Source of the DNA: Aliigemmobacter aestuarii
Lineage (GTDB): Bacteria > Pseudomonadota > Alphaproteobacteria > Rhodobacterales > Rhodobacteraceae
Reading direction: 5' to 3'
Assembly (NCBI RefSeq): GCF_004799285.1
Contig: NZ_SSND01000003.1
Location: 186,001 to 250,000, forward strand
Length of the DNA: 64,000 bases
The notes under the pieces are model-generated. The model was not told where the DNA came from and searched no databases. It worked only from the letters and a program-made list of their open reading frames with translations. Below are positions 17,033 to 25,823 of the stretch, one piece after another. The position numbers and the translations under genes were made by a program. Every line of letters starts with the position of its first letter. Positions within the stretch are counted from its first letter, which is position 1.

Positions 17033-18787
17033 TCACACCAGAACCGCGCCACCCGCCTTGATCACGCCATGCGTTTCCGCATCGCCCAGAAGCATCTCGT
17101 TGTGCGGCTTGCCCGAGGGGATCATCGGGAAGCAGTTCTCGTGCCTCTCGACCAGGCAGTCGAAGACCACCGGCCCGTCGTAGCGGACCATCTCCATGAT
17201 CGCGTCGTCCAGGTCCTTCGGGTCTTCGCACCTGATGCCCTTGCAGCCGAAGGCCTCGGCCAACTTGACGAAATCGGGCAGGCTCTCGCTCCAGGACTGG
17301 CTGTAGCGGCCGCCGTGCAGCAGGTCCTGCCACTGGCGCACCATGCCGAGGCGTTCGTTGTTCAGGATGAACTGCTTGACCGGCGCGCGGAACTGCATTG
17401 CCGTGCCCATCTCCTGCATGTTCATCAGCCAGGATGCCTCGCCCGCGACATTGATCACCAGCGCCTCGGGGTGGGCGATCTGCACCCCGATCGAGGCGGG
17501 CAGGCCATAGCCCATGGTGCCAAGGCCGCCCGATGTCATCCAGCGGTTCGGCGCGTCAAAGCCCAGGTACTGCGCCGCCCACATCTGGTGCTGGCCGACC
17601 TCGGTGGTCACATAGCGGTCCATCCCGCGGGTCAGTTCCTCAAGCCGCTGCATCGCATATTGCGGCTTGATGACCTTGTCGGAGTTGCGAAAATCAAGGC
17701 AGTTGACCGATTTCCATTCGGCGATCTGCTTCCACCACTTTTCCAGCCCGGCCTTGTTCACCTTGCGGCCGCGCGCCTTCCAGATGCGCAGCGCATCCTC
17801 CAGCACATGGCCCACGTCGCCCACGATCGGCACATCCACGCGGATCACCTTGTTGATCGACGATGGATCGATGTCGATGTGGACCTTGCGCGAATTCGGG
17901 CTGAAATCCTTCACCCGCCCGGTGATCCGGTCGTCGAAACGGGCGCCGACGTTGATCATCAGGTCGCAGCCATGCATCGCAAGGTTGGCCTCGTAAAGCC
18001 CGTGCATCCCCAGCATGCCCAGCCAGTTCTTGCCCGAGGCGGGATAGGCGCCAAGCCCCATCAGCGTCGAGGTGCAGGGAAAGCCCGTGGCATCCACGAA
18101 TTCGCGCAACAGCTGGCTTGCCGCCGTGCCGGAGTTGATGACGCCGCCGCCGGTGTAGAAGATCGGGCGTTCGGCGGTTTCCATCATCTCGACCATGCGG
18201 GTGATGGCGTCGATGTCGCCCTTCACCTTCGGCGCGTAATGCGCGGTGCGGGCCTTTTGCGCCGGGGTGTAGTCGCCTTCGGCAAACTGCACGTCCTTCG
18301 GGATGTCGATCAGGACCGGGCCGGGGCGGCCCGAGGTGGCGACGTGGAAGGCCTGGTGGATGATGTCGGACAGCTTGTTGGTGTCCTTCACCAGCCAATT
18401 CATCTTGGTGCAGGGCCGCGTGATGCCCACCGTGTCGGCCTCCTGGAAGCCGTCGGTCCCGATCATGAAGGTCGGCACCTGACCGGTCAGCACGACCAGC
18501 GGGATCGAATCCATCAGCGCATCGACAAGGCCCGTCACCGCGTTCGTGGCGCCCGGCCCCGATGTCACAAGCACCACGCCCGGCTTGCCGGTCGACCGGG
18601 CATAGCCCTCGGCCATGTGGACCGCACCCTGTTCATGGCGCACAAGGATGTGGTGGATGTCGTTCTGCTGGAAGATCTCGTCATAGATCGGCAGCACCGC
18701 ACCGCCCGGATAGCCGAAAACGACGTCCACGCCCTGATCCTTCAGGGCCTGAACCACCATCCGTGCGCCAGTCATCGACTTCGTCAT
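17033..18787 (-). CDS. ilvB: Acetolactate synthase large (catalytic) subunit
   Basis: This thiamine-diphosphate enzyme condenses pyruvate with pyruvate or 2-oxobutyrate, the first common step to valine, leucine and isoleucine. The 584-residue protein has [15 protein letters not shown] and the catalytic glutamate in [29 protein letters not shown], and [14 protein letters not shown]. The cofactor motif, normally G-D-G, reads [15 protein letters not shown] with glutamate in place of aspartate, then 25-odd residues to FILNN. The ATG at 18787 is preferred because GAAGGA precedes it; the in-frame ATG at 18865 lies inside the attenuator terminator. Expression is expected to be controlled by the leader at 18834-18989. 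Confidence 0.96.
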   Translation of the reverse strand: MTKSMTGARMVVQALKDQGVDVVFGYPGGAVLPIYDEIFQQNDIHHILVRHEQGAVHMAEGYARSTGKPGVVLVTSGPGATNAVTGLVDALMDSIPLVVLTGQVPTFMIGTDGFQEADTVGITRPCTKMNWLVKDTNKLSDIIHQAFHVATSGRPGPVLIDIPKDVQFAEGDYTPAQKARTAHYAPKVKGDIDAITRMVEMMETAERPIFYTGGGVINSGTAASQLLREFVDATGFPCTSTLMGLGAYPASGKNWLGMLGMHGLYEANLAMHGCDLMINVGARFDDRITGRVKDFSPNSRKVHIDIDPSSINKVIRVDVPIVGDVGHVLEDALRIWKARGRKVNKAGLEKWWKQIAEWKSVNCLDFRNSDKVIKPQYAMQRLEELTRGMDRYVTTEVGQHQMWAAQYLGFDAPNRWMTSGGLGTMGYGLPASIGVQIAHPEALVINVAGEASWLMNMQEMGTAMQFRAPVKQFILNNERLGMVRQWQDLLHGGRYSQSWSESLPDFVKLAEAFGCKGIRCEDPKDLDDAIMEMVRYDGPVVFDCLVERHENCFPMIPSGKPHNEMLLGDAETHGVIKAGGAVLV

Positions 18788-18833
18788 AACGTCCGTCCTT
18801 CTTTGCCGCGCCTTCGCCGCAGCCATCGCCAAC

Positions 18834-18861
18834 AAAAAGCCCCCGGGGGTCAGGCGGGGGC
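18834..18861 (-). terminator. Attenuator terminator in the ilvB leader
   Basis: On the minus strand a perfect 7-base-pair GC stem (GCCCCCG with CGGGGGC) encloses a nine-base loop and is followed by five T residues. It lies between the leader peptide stop (18888) and the ilvB start (18787), where it can end transcription before the structural genes. Confidence 0.85.
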
Positions 18862-18887
18862 GCATGGAACCTCGTGATGGTCTACCG

Positions 18888-18935
18888 TCACCGGCCCATG
18901 CGCGAACTTCCTACCAAGACAAGAATGTGAAACAT
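18888..18935 (-). CDS. ilvBN leader peptide (branched-chain attenuator)
   Basis: The minus strand encodes [15 protein letters not shown] followed by TGA, 15 residues. Codons 4-8 read Ile-Leu-Val-Leu-Val, exactly the three end products of the pathway controlled by the downstream ilvB-ilvN genes. The ATG at 18935 has AAGGGG seven bases upstream. A sigma-70-like promoter lies 25 bases further upstream and a rho-independent terminator 27 bases downstream of the stop. Stalling at the hydrophobic run when charged tRNAs are scarce would prevent terminator formation. The layout is the classic ribosome-mediated transcription attenuator; the antiterminator pairing is not certain, although GGTGA and TCACC-like segments follow the stop. 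Confidence 0.88.
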   Translation of the reverse strand: MFHILVLVGSSRMGR

Positions 18936-18960
18936 TCCGCGACCCCTTTGTTCGAGGCGG

Positions 18961-18989
18961 ACACTAGGGCTGACCCGAGGGGGCGTCAA
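18961..18989 (-). promoter_or_regulatory. Sigma-70-like promoter of the ilvBN operon
   Basis: TTGACG (18989-18984) and TAGTGT (18966-18961) on the minus strand are exactly 17 bases apart. Transcription would begin near 18954, five or so bases before the leader peptide ribosome site. The 18990-19270 stretch towards the divergent HAD gene is unusually AT-rich (runs of A and T around 19000-19060) but holds no recognisable gene. Confidence 0.7.
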
Positions 18990-19270
18990 CGGCAAAACGA
19001 CGCAAAAAATGTCGCAGGGGTGTGAAAAGTTGTATTTTTATTTCGTAGCGGCGACTTTTTGTGAAATCTCGCGAAAGATCGGCCCGTGATCGGGGGGGTA
19101 TCCATGCCCGAGTCGTCAGGCAATGCCGGGCCGGGGCCTGTAAGCCGCGCTTCTGTCGCGGGACCTGCATCCCGCACCGGCCGTCGTGACGCGACATGAC
19201 CGGGGCGGGGCTGGCGAGCGGCGTGGCGGCCATGCTAGGGGATCGGCTGCCGGAACAGGAGCGGGGGGCA

Positions 19271-20176
19271 ATGCCCGAGACAGCAGAGGCGGCCTTTCTG
19301 GCCTATGAAGCGGTGCGCGCGCGGCTGCCCGGCGCGCTTACACCGCGCGAATGGATTGCCGCCGGGTCGCTGGCGGACGTCTCGGATCGTTTCGACGTGT
19401 TCCTGCTCGATGCCTTCGGCGTCCTGAACATCGGTGAAACGACCATTCCGGAGGCAGTGGCGCGGGTTGCCGCCCTCAGGGCCGCGGGCAAGCGGGTGAT
19501 GGTGCTTACCAACGCCGCCAGCCATACGGCCGCGGCACAGGCGGCGAAATACGCCCGGCTCGGTTTCGATTTTGCCGCCGGTGATGTCATCTCCAGCCGC
19601 GATGCCCTTCGGGCGGCGATGCCATCGGTCGGGGAAGGCCGTCGTTGGGGCGTGATGGCTGCGCCCGGCGACGGGTTCGAGGATTTCGTGGGCTATCACC
19701 TGTGGCCGCTTGGCGACGATCCGACGGTCTATGAGACGGTCGACGGGTTCCTGATGCTGTCCACCGCGGACTGGTCCGAGGCGCGGCAGGGGATGCTGAC
19801 CCGGTCCCTTGCGGCGCGACCCCGGCCGGTTCTGGTCGGCAATCCCGATATCGTCGCGCCGCGCGAAACCGGCTTCACGCTGGAGCCGGGCCATTATGCG
19901 CACCGGCTGATCGACCGGACCGGGATTTCGGCCCGGTTCTTCGGCAAGCCGTTCCGGAACATCTTTGACCTTGCCTTTGCCCGCCTGCCCGACGGGTTCG
20001 ACCGGGCGCGGGTGGTGATGGTGGGCGACAGCCTTCACACCGACATCCTGGGCGGTCGGGCGGCCGGGGTCGCGACCGCGCTGGTCACGGGCTTCGGCTT
20101 TTTTGCCGGGCACGACGTGGCCCCCTTCATCCGGCAAAGCGGGATCACCCCGGATTTCATCCTGGATCGCACCTGA
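19271..20176 (+). CDS. HAD superfamily class IIA hydrolase
   Basis: The protein (301 residues from the chosen ATG) belongs to the HAD IIA phosphatase group. Motif I reads FLLDAFGVLN: the nucleophile Asp (about residue 47) is present but the second acidic residue of D-x-D is phenylalanine, as in some alphaproteobacterial IIA members with D-x-W-G-V. VMVLTNAASHTAAA is motif II and VVMVGDSLHTDILGG is motif IV. The substrate is unknown; relatives act on sugar phosphates or nucleotides. The ATG at 19271 follows CAGGAG; earlier in-frame starts at 19196 and 19232 are possible. The gene is divergent from ilvB and stands alone. Confidence 0.82.
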   Translation: MPETAEAAFLAYEAVRARLPGALTPREWIAAGSLADVSDRFDVFLLDAFGVLNIGETTIPEAVARVAALRAAGKRVMVLTNAASHTAAAQAAKYARLGFDFAAGDVISSRDALRAAMPSVGEGRRWGVMAAPGDGFEDFVGYHLWPLGDDPTVYETVDGFLMLSTADWSEARQGMLTRSLAARPRPVLVGNPDIVAPRETGFTLEPGHYAHRLIDRTGISARFFGKPFRNIFDLAFARLPDGFDRARVVMVGDSLHTDILGGRAAGVATALVTGFGFFAGHDVAPFIRQSGITPDFILDRT

Positions 20177-20323
20177 CGGCGCTGATCGCCGTTGTGTCCC
20201 TGAGGTGCCTGAGGTGCCTATGGTCCCTGACGCGCGCGCGATGTGAAACGTCGCGACCCGGTCTTGCCTTTCGTGCACCAGTCGGGAACGATGGCCGCCG
20301 TATGAAAGCGAGGAGGCCAAGCC

Positions 20324-21313
20324 ATGTTCAATGCCCTTGTCGTCGAGAAGGCCGAAGACGGCAGCACCAGCGCCTCCGTGCAGCGGCTGGATGACAGCCG
20401 CCTGCCCGAAGGCGATGTGACCGTGGCGGTGGAATATTCCACGGTCAACTACAAGGACGGGCTGTGCCTGACCACCGGCGGGGGGCTGGTGCGGACCTGG
20501 CCCCATGTGCCGGGCATCGACTTTGCCGGCGTGGTCGAAACCTCGTCGGACCCGCGCTATGCGCCGGGCGACCGGGTGGTGCTGACCGGCTGGCGGGTGG
20601 GCGAGGTGCATTGGGGCGGCTATGCGCAGAAGGCGCGGGTCAGGGCCGACTGGCTGGTGCCCTTGCCCGAAGGGCTGACCACGCGGGCCGCGATGGCCGT
20701 GGGCACGGCGGGCTTCACTGCGATGCTGGCCGTCATGGCGCTTGAGGATCACGGGCTGAAGCCGGGGCAGGGGCCGGTTCTGGTGACCGGGGCTGCGGGC
20801 GGCGTCGGATCGGTCGCGACGGCGATCCTCGCCCATCTGGGATACGAGGTCGCCGCCGTCACCGGCCGGCCCGAGACGGAACCCTACCTGCGGGATCTGG
20901 GTGCCACCCAGATCGTCCCGCGCGAGACGATCAACGAAACCGTCAAGCGCCCGCTGGAAGCCGAAACCTGGGCGGGCTGCGTCGATGCGGTGGGGGGCGC
21001 GATGCTGGCGCGCGTTCTGGGGCAGATGAAATACGGCACCTCGGTTGCGGCGGTCGGGCTGGCGGGGGGCGCGGCGCTGCCTGCGACGGTCGTGCCTTTC
21101 CTGCTGCGGGGCGTCAACCTTCTGGGGATCGACAGCGTGATGCGCCCCTATGACGACCGCGTGCGCGCCTGGGGCCGCATCGCCCGCGACCTGCCGATGG
21201 ACAAGCTCGAGGCGATGATCCAGCCCGCGACACTGGGCGATCTGCCCGCACTGGGGCCCGCGATCCTGAAAGGTCAGGTCAAGGGCCGTGTCGTCGTGGA
21301 CGTGAACGCCTGA
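20324..21313 (+). CDS. acuI: Acrylyl-CoA reductase (NADPH), AcuI/YhdH family
   Basis: The 329-residue zinc-independent medium-chain reductase belongs to the AcuI/YhdH type, which reduces acryloyl-CoA to propionyl-CoA. In Rhodobacterales this serves DMSP and 3-hydroxypropionate metabolism and acrylate detoxification. Landmarks are YSTVNYKDGLCLTTGG (about 38-53), HVPGIDFAGVVE, GWRVGEVHWGGYAQ and the NADPH loop LVTGAAGGVGSVATAILA. AGGAGG stands seven bases before the ATG. No DMSP lyase or CoA ligase gene adjoins it, so the enzyme is likely a stand-alone protective or assimilation step. The 147-base gap before it has only a duplicated TGAGGTGCC. Confidence 0.92.
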   Translation: MFNALVVEKAEDGSTSASVQRLDDSRLPEGDVTVAVEYSTVNYKDGLCLTTGGGLVRTWPHVPGIDFAGVVETSSDPRYAPGDRVVLTGWRVGEVHWGGYAQKARVRADWLVPLPEGLTTRAAMAVGTAGFTAMLAVMALEDHGLKPGQGPVLVTGAAGGVGSVATAILAHLGYEVAAVTGRPETEPYLRDLGATQIVPRETINETVKRPLEAETWAGCVDAVGGAMLARVLGQMKYGTSVAAVGLAGGAALPATVVPFLLRGVNLLGIDSVMRPYDDRVRAWGRIARDLPMDKLEAMIQPATLGDLPALGPAILKGQVKGRVVVDVNA

Positions 21314-21489
21314 GCCGGGGTGCGGTCCGGCGCCCGAATCCTGCGCCTGTATCCCGCGCGGGACCTCGGCCCCCCGTCCGGGCCCTTGCCTGGTGACGAA
21401 CCCGTCCTGCAGCCTGTCGCAAACGGGCGCGGCGCCGTGCAGGTCCTGTTGCACGATACCCGCAACCACGCCAACCGTCAGAGGCCCCG

Positions 21490-22671
21490 ATGCCCGAACC
21501 GCGCCTGAAATTCACCCGCGAGGAATTCGCCGCCCGGATCGACCGCACAAGGGCCGCGATGCAGGCCCGCGGGCTGGATCTGCTGATCGTCACCGATCCG
21601 TCGAACATGAACTGGCTGACGGGCTATGACGGATGGTCCTTCTATGTGCATCAATGCGTGGTGCTGCCCCTGTCGGGCGAACCCCTTTGGTTCGGGCGCG
21701 GCATGGATGCCGAAGGCGCGCGCCACACCGCCTGGCTGGCCGAGGAAAGCCTGATCGCCTATCCCGACCATTACGTGCAGTCCACCGAACGCCACCCGAT
21801 GGATTACCTGTCGGCGCGGCTGGCCGATCGCGGCCTTGGCGGCCTGCGCACCGGGGTTGAGATGGACAACTACTGGTTCACCGCAGCGGCCTTCGCGAGC
21901 CTTCAGCGCGGGCTTCCCGATGCGCGGTTTTCCGATGCGACGGGGCTTGTGAACTGGCAGCGGGCGGTCAAGTCGCCGCAGGAAATCGCCTATATGCGGA
22001 ACGCCGCGCGGCTGGTCGAGGCGATGCACGCCCGCATCCTCGACGTGGCCGAGGTGGGGATGCGCAAATGCGATCTGGTGGCCGAGATCTATGACGCCTC
22101 ATTGCGCGGCGTGCCGGGGATTGGCGGCGACTATCCGGCGATCGTGCCCATGCTGCCCTCGGGCGCCGAGGCCGCGGCCCCGCATCTGACCTGGGATGAC
22201 CGGCCGATGAAGCCGGGCGAGGGGACGTTCTTTGAAATCGCCGGGGCCTTCAACCGCTATCACTGCCCGCTGTCGCGCACGCTGTTTTTGGGCAAGCCCA
22301 CCGATGCCTTCCTGAAGGCCGAAGAGGCGGTTCTGGAAGGGATGGAGGCGGGCCTTGCCGCCGCGCGCCCCGGCAACACCTGCGAGGATATCGCGCTGGC
22401 CTTCTTCGCCACGCTGGAACGGCACGGGTTCCACAAGGACAGCCGCACCGGATACGGCATCGGCGTAAGTTATCCGCCGGACTGGGGCGAACGCACGATG
22501 AGCCTGCGCCGGGGCGACCGGACCGAACTGAAACCCGGCATGACCTTCCATTTCATGACCGGACTCTGGCTGGCCGACATGGGGCTGGAGATCACCGAAT
22601 CGATCCTGATCACCGAGGGCGGCGTGGAGTGCCTCGCCAATGTCCCGCGCAAGCTGTTCGTGAAGGACTGA
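21490..22671 (+). CDS. doeA: Ectoine hydrolase
   Basis: DoeA (EutD) opens the ectoine ring, giving N-acetyl-L-2,4-diaminobutyrate, the first step of ectoine catabolism. The 393-residue protein has the two-domain creatinase/M24 peptidase architecture: an N-terminal domain with VTDPSNMNWLTGYDGWSFYVHQC, then the pita-bread domain with GGDYPAIVPMLPSG, FFEIAGAFNRYHCPLSRT and GIGVSYPPDWGE, all strongly conserved in DoeA. The neighbour doeB starts four bases after the stop and carries out the next step, confirming the pathway. The usual regulator (EnuR/DoeX) and ectoine transporter are not adjacent here. Confidence 0.94.
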   Translation: MPEPRLKFTREEFAARIDRTRAAMQARGLDLLIVTDPSNMNWLTGYDGWSFYVHQCVVLPLSGEPLWFGRGMDAEGARHTAWLAEESLIAYPDHYVQSTERHPMDYLSARLADRGLGGLRTGVEMDNYWFTAAAFASLQRGLPDARFSDATGLVNWQRAVKSPQEIAYMRNAARLVEAMHARILDVAEVGMRKCDLVAEIYDASLRGVPGIGGDYPAIVPMLPSGAEAAAPHLTWDDRPMKPGEGTFFEIAGAFNRYHCPLSRTLFLGKPTDAFLKAEEAVLEGMEAGLAAARPGNTCEDIALAFFATLERHGFHKDSRTGYGIGVSYPPDWGERTMSLRRGDRTELKPGMTFHFMTGLWLADMGLEITESILITEGGVECLANVPRKLFVKD

Positions 22672-22675
22672 AGCC

Positions 22676-23674
22676 ATGACCCGCCCCAACCCCATCGTGC
22701 CCACGGTCGATTTCGACGCCGAGGGCGTGCAGCACGGCTTCCTCAGGCTTCCCTACAGCCGCGACGACAGCGCCTGGGGGTCGGTGATGATCCCGGTCAC
22801 GGTGGTGAAGAACGGCGAGGGGCCGACCGCGCTTTTGACCGGGGCCAACCACGGCGACGAATACGAAGGCCCGATCGCGTTGATGAATCTGGCGCGCAGC
22901 CTGTCGCCGGATCAGGTGACAGGGCGCGTGATCATCGTTCCGGCGATGAATTATCCGGCCTTCCTCGCTGGCACCCGCACCTCGCCCATCGACCGGGGCA
23001 ACATGAACCGCAGCTTTCCCGGCCGCCCCGACGGGACGGTGACGGAAAAGATCGCGGATTTCTTCCAGCGCGTCCTTCTGCCGATGGCCGATGTCGTTCT
23101 GGATTTCCATTCCGGCGGCAGGACGCTGGATTTCCTGCCCTTCTGCGCGGCGCATGTCCTGCCCGACAAGCGGCAGGATGCCGAGGCCTTCCGTCTGGTG
23201 CGCGCCTTCGGCGCCCCCTGGTCGGTCCGCATGCTCGAGATCGACGCCGTCGGCATGTATGACAGCGCCGCCGAAGAGATGGGCAAGGTCTTTGTCACCA
23301 CCGAACTGGGCGGGGCGGGGACGGCCAGCGCGACAAGCGCGGGCATCGCCCGGCGCGGCGTCCGCAACTTGCTGGTCGCGGCGGGGATCCTGCGGGGCGA
23401 GGTCGAGGCGGGCGAAACGCGCTGGCTCGACATGCCCGACGGCGATTGCTTTACCTTCGCCGAGGATGGCGGGCTGATCGAATTCCTGTTCGATCTGGGC
23501 GACCGGATCGAACGCGGGCAGGCCGTGGCGCGGATCTGGCCCACCGGCCGCACCGGGGCCGATCCGGTGGAACTGGCCGCGCGGCGTTCGGGCCTTCTGG
23601 CCGCGCGCCATGTGCCCGGCCTGGTCAAGCCCGGCGACTGTGTCGCGGTCATCGCGGTCGAAGTGGACGGGTAG
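22676..23674 (+). CDS. doeB: N-alpha-acetyl-L-2,4-diaminobutyrate deacetylase
   Basis: DoeB (EutE) removes the acetyl group to give L-2,4-diaminobutyrate, which then enters aspartate metabolism. The 332-residue protein is a succinylglutamate desuccinylase/aspartoacylase-type zinc hydrolase: the metal site is in TGANHGDEYEGP (His and Glu, about 54-65) and LDFHSGGRTLDF (His), with substrate residues in NRSFPGRPDGT. It is translated directly after doeA, four bases apart. The following steps (transaminase DoeD, dehydrogenase DoeC) are not present in the window, so the pathway is split on the chromosome. Confidence 0.93.
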   Translation: MTRPNPIVPTVDFDAEGVQHGFLRLPYSRDDSAWGSVMIPVTVVKNGEGPTALLTGANHGDEYEGPIALMNLARSLSPDQVTGRVIIVPAMNYPAFLAGTRTSPIDRGNMNRSFPGRPDGTVTEKIADFFQRVLLPMADVVLDFHSGGRTLDFLPFCAAHVLPDKRQDAEAFRLVRAFGAPWSVRMLEIDAVGMYDSAAEEMGKVFVTTELGGAGTASATSAGIARRGVRNLLVAAGILRGEVEAGETRWLDMPDGDCFTFAEDGGLIEFLFDLGDRIERGQAVARIWPTGRTGADPVELAARRSGLLAARHVPGLVKPGDCVAVIAVEVDG

Positions 23675-23695
23675 GCGGGCCTTGCGGGCGCGCGC

Positions 23696-24706
23696 TCAGC
23701 GTCGCCCCGGCTGGCGCAGGGGGATCTGGTCCACCGCCTCGCGCCCGGCCTCGGTTCCGAAATGCTGAAGCTGGCTCAGGCCGGGGAACTGCGTTTTCAC
23801 CGCCCCCGACAGTTCGGGCGGAAGCCGGTTCACCACGGCCTCTGTCACCATCAGGCTTTCGGCGGGGATCCCTTCGGCATAGATGATCTCGTGCCGGTCA
23901 AAGACCAGGCTCAGATAGTCGACAAAACCGCCCTCGCGCAGAAAAACCGTGTCATCGTTCACCAGATGCTTGGCCTGCACAAGGACTTCGGACGTGGGCA
24001 GCCGCCGTCCCGCGCGGTTCCTGAGGTAGAGGAACATCCGGTGGTGCTGGCTGACGATCAGATCGCCCGCATTCCCCATTGCGCCCGCCGTGATCACCAC
24101 GGGGGCAAAGGCACCGACGGCCCGCAGGGTCGCCCGGCCCACCCATCGCACCGGCTGCACGCCGTGATCGCGCGTCAGCACCCCGTCGCCTGAGGCCAGC
24201 GTCTCGATCGCGCGCTGGCTGCCGTCACCCATCGTGATCATCGTGCCAAGCGCGAAGGAGACGCAAAGCAGGTCGGACAGCTGCACCTCTTCCGGGGCAT
24301 CCTCGACCACCAGAAGCGTGTATTCCACCCCCGCGCCCATCGGCGACAGCGGAAGCGCATAGATCCCCTCGGCGCTGCCGCCCAGATGAAGCACCAAAAG
24401 CTCGACCCGGTTGCCGTCATCACCCATCAGCGTATAGCGACCCAGAAGCGTGATCGCGTCGCCCGGCTCGCCAAGTGCCGACCCGGCGGCGACCCGGCGG
24501 CCGCCCCCGCTGCCGGTCTGGACCATAAGCCGCAGCGGAAGCGCATCGTCGAAAAGCGCATAGGTGTCGCCGGGACAGACCGATTTCGGGTCCGACAGGC
24601 CATCCCCCAGGTTCGCGCCTGAAATCACGGCAATATCATCGGCCCAGAAGACCATGCAGGCATGGCCGGGAAGATCGTGCCGGGGCGTTTTCTCGGTGGG
24701 TTTCAT
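23696..24706 (-). CDS. Hint (hedgehog/intein) domain protein
   Basis: The 336-residue protein carries a Hint-fold domain in its C-terminal half: the block-A start CVSFALGTMITMGDGSQRAI with Cys at the candidate splice position, then LASGDGVLTRDHGVQPVRWVG and ISQHHRMFLYL. The N-terminal part (ISGANLGDGLSD to GVEYTLLVVEDA) is a beta-rich domain I do not recognise. Such Hint_2 proteins are common in Rhodobacterales, often attached to secreted RTX proteins; this one has no RTX repeats and no signal peptide, and I see no obvious C-extein. The ATG at 24706 is preferred to an upstream TTG. It is convergent with doeB. Confidence 0.8.
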   Translation of the reverse strand: MKPTEKTPRHDLPGHACMVFWADDIAVISGANLGDGLSDPKSVCPGDTYALFDDALPLRLMVQTGSGGGRRVAAGSALGEPGDAITLLGRYTLMGDDGNRVELLVLHLGGSAEGIYALPLSPMGAGVEYTLLVVEDAPEEVQLSDLLCVSFALGTMITMGDGSQRAIETLASGDGVLTRDHGVQPVRWVGRATLRAVGAFAPVVITAGAMGNAGDLIVSQHHRMFLYLRNRAGRRLPTSEVLVQAKHLVNDDTVFLREGGFVDYLSLVFDRHEIIYAEGIPAESLMVTEAVVNRLPPELSGAVKTQFPGLSQLQHFGTEAGREAVDQIPLRQPGRR

Positions 24707-24914
24707 CGCTTGCGGGTCTGGCCTTGTTTCCTTTGGCGCGTTGTTCCCTGCCTCTAGCGGCAGAAAGATCGGGCGCAAACCGAATCTGCCGCGCCTTCAT
24801 GGCGAAGATGCGGCATCGTTGGGAAAGGATCGCGCCGCATCCACGGCCTGCGCCCCTTTTCGCCGCTGGACGGGGCTGCTAGGTCTGGACCGGACAGGAA
24901 GAAGGAGGATCACG

Positions 24915-25694
24915 ATGGATCTGGGAATTCGCGGCAAGCGGGCGCTGGTCTGCGCGTCGTCCAAGGGGCTGGGACGCGGCTGCGCCGAGGCGCTTGCGGC
25001 AGCGGGCGTCGATCTGGTGCTGAACGCGCGCGGGGCCGCGGCGCTTGAGGAAACCGCGGCGGCGATCCGGGCGGCGCACGGGGTCGAGGTGACGGCGGTC
25101 GCGGCGGATGTCACGACCGAAGAAGGCCGCGCGGCGGTTCTGGCGGCGGCCGGGGATGTCGACATCCTCGTGACCAATGCAGGCGGCCCGCCCCCCGGCC
25201 TGTGGAGCGACTGGAGCCGCGAGGATTTCGTCAAGGCGCTCGATGCCAACATGCTGACCCCGATCGCGCTGATGCAGGCCTGCCTGCCGGGGATGATCGC
25301 GCGCGGCTGGGGCAGGGTCGTCAACATCACCTCGCAATCGGTGAAGGCTCCGATCCCCCAGCTTGGCCTGTCGAATGCGGCGCGGGCGGGACTGACCGGG
25401 TTTGTCGCGGGAACCGCGCGCCAGGTCGCGCCGCATGGCGTGACGATCAACAACCTCTTGCCCGGCATCCACGACACCGACCGCGCCACCGCGCTGGATA
25501 GCGGGGTGGTCAAGGCCCGCGGCATCACGATGAACGAGGCCCGGGCCGAACGCATGGCCACGATCCCGGCCCGCCGTTATGGCACACCCGAGGAATTCGG
25601 CGCGACCTGCGCATTCCTGTGCAGCCAGCACGCAGGGTTCATCGTGGGCCAGAACATCCTTCTTGACGGCGGCGCGACCAACGCCACGCTGTGA
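24915..25694 (+). CDS. SDR family oxidoreductase lacking the YxxxK catalytic pair
   Basis: The 259-residue protein has a Rossmann fold of the short-chain dehydrogenase type with LVCASSKGLGRGCAEAL at the cofactor site (an atypical A-S-S-K-G-L-G in place of T-G-x3-G-x-G) and LVTNAGGPPPG. Where Tyr-x3-Lys should be, the sequence is LGLSNAARAGL, i.e. Ser153 and Arg157. The terminal NILLDGGATNA is normal. It resembles the 3-oxoacyl-ACP-reductase-like subgroup in which the catalytic tetrad is not conserved, so redox activity is doubtful. GAAGGAGG before the ATG makes the start certain. The substrate is unknown. Confidence 0.88.
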   Translation: MDLGIRGKRALVCASSKGLGRGCAEALAAAGVDLVLNARGAAALEETAAAIRAAHGVEVTAVAADVTTEEGRAAVLAAAGDVDILVTNAGGPPPGLWSDWSREDFVKALDANMLTPIALMQACLPGMIARGWGRVVNITSQSVKAPIPQLGLSNAARAGLTGFVAGTARQVAPHGVTINNLLPGIHDTDRATALDSGVVKARGITMNEARAERMATIPARRYGTPEEFGATCAFLCSQHAGFIVGQNILLDGGATNATL

Positions 25695-25823
25695 CGCCGC
25701 ATTGCGTCATGTGGCGGCGCATGTGCGCCGCCAGCCCTTCCTTCGTCGCGGGCTTTCACTTGCCACCCGTGGCGGGGCCTGATAGGCGTCAAACCCGATG
25801 AAATCGCTCGGATACCTTCTCCC

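Noticed and set aside
18788-18865. In-frame upstream ATG that would extend IlvB by 26 residues
   Set aside because: The codons are the attenuator terminator and spacer; the ATG at 18787 has the ribosome site and begins the conserved region.
16937-18877. A 646-codon plus-strand frame over ilvB
   Set aside because: Mirror of ilvB, whose identity is certain; it also runs through the attenuator and repeat half copy D.
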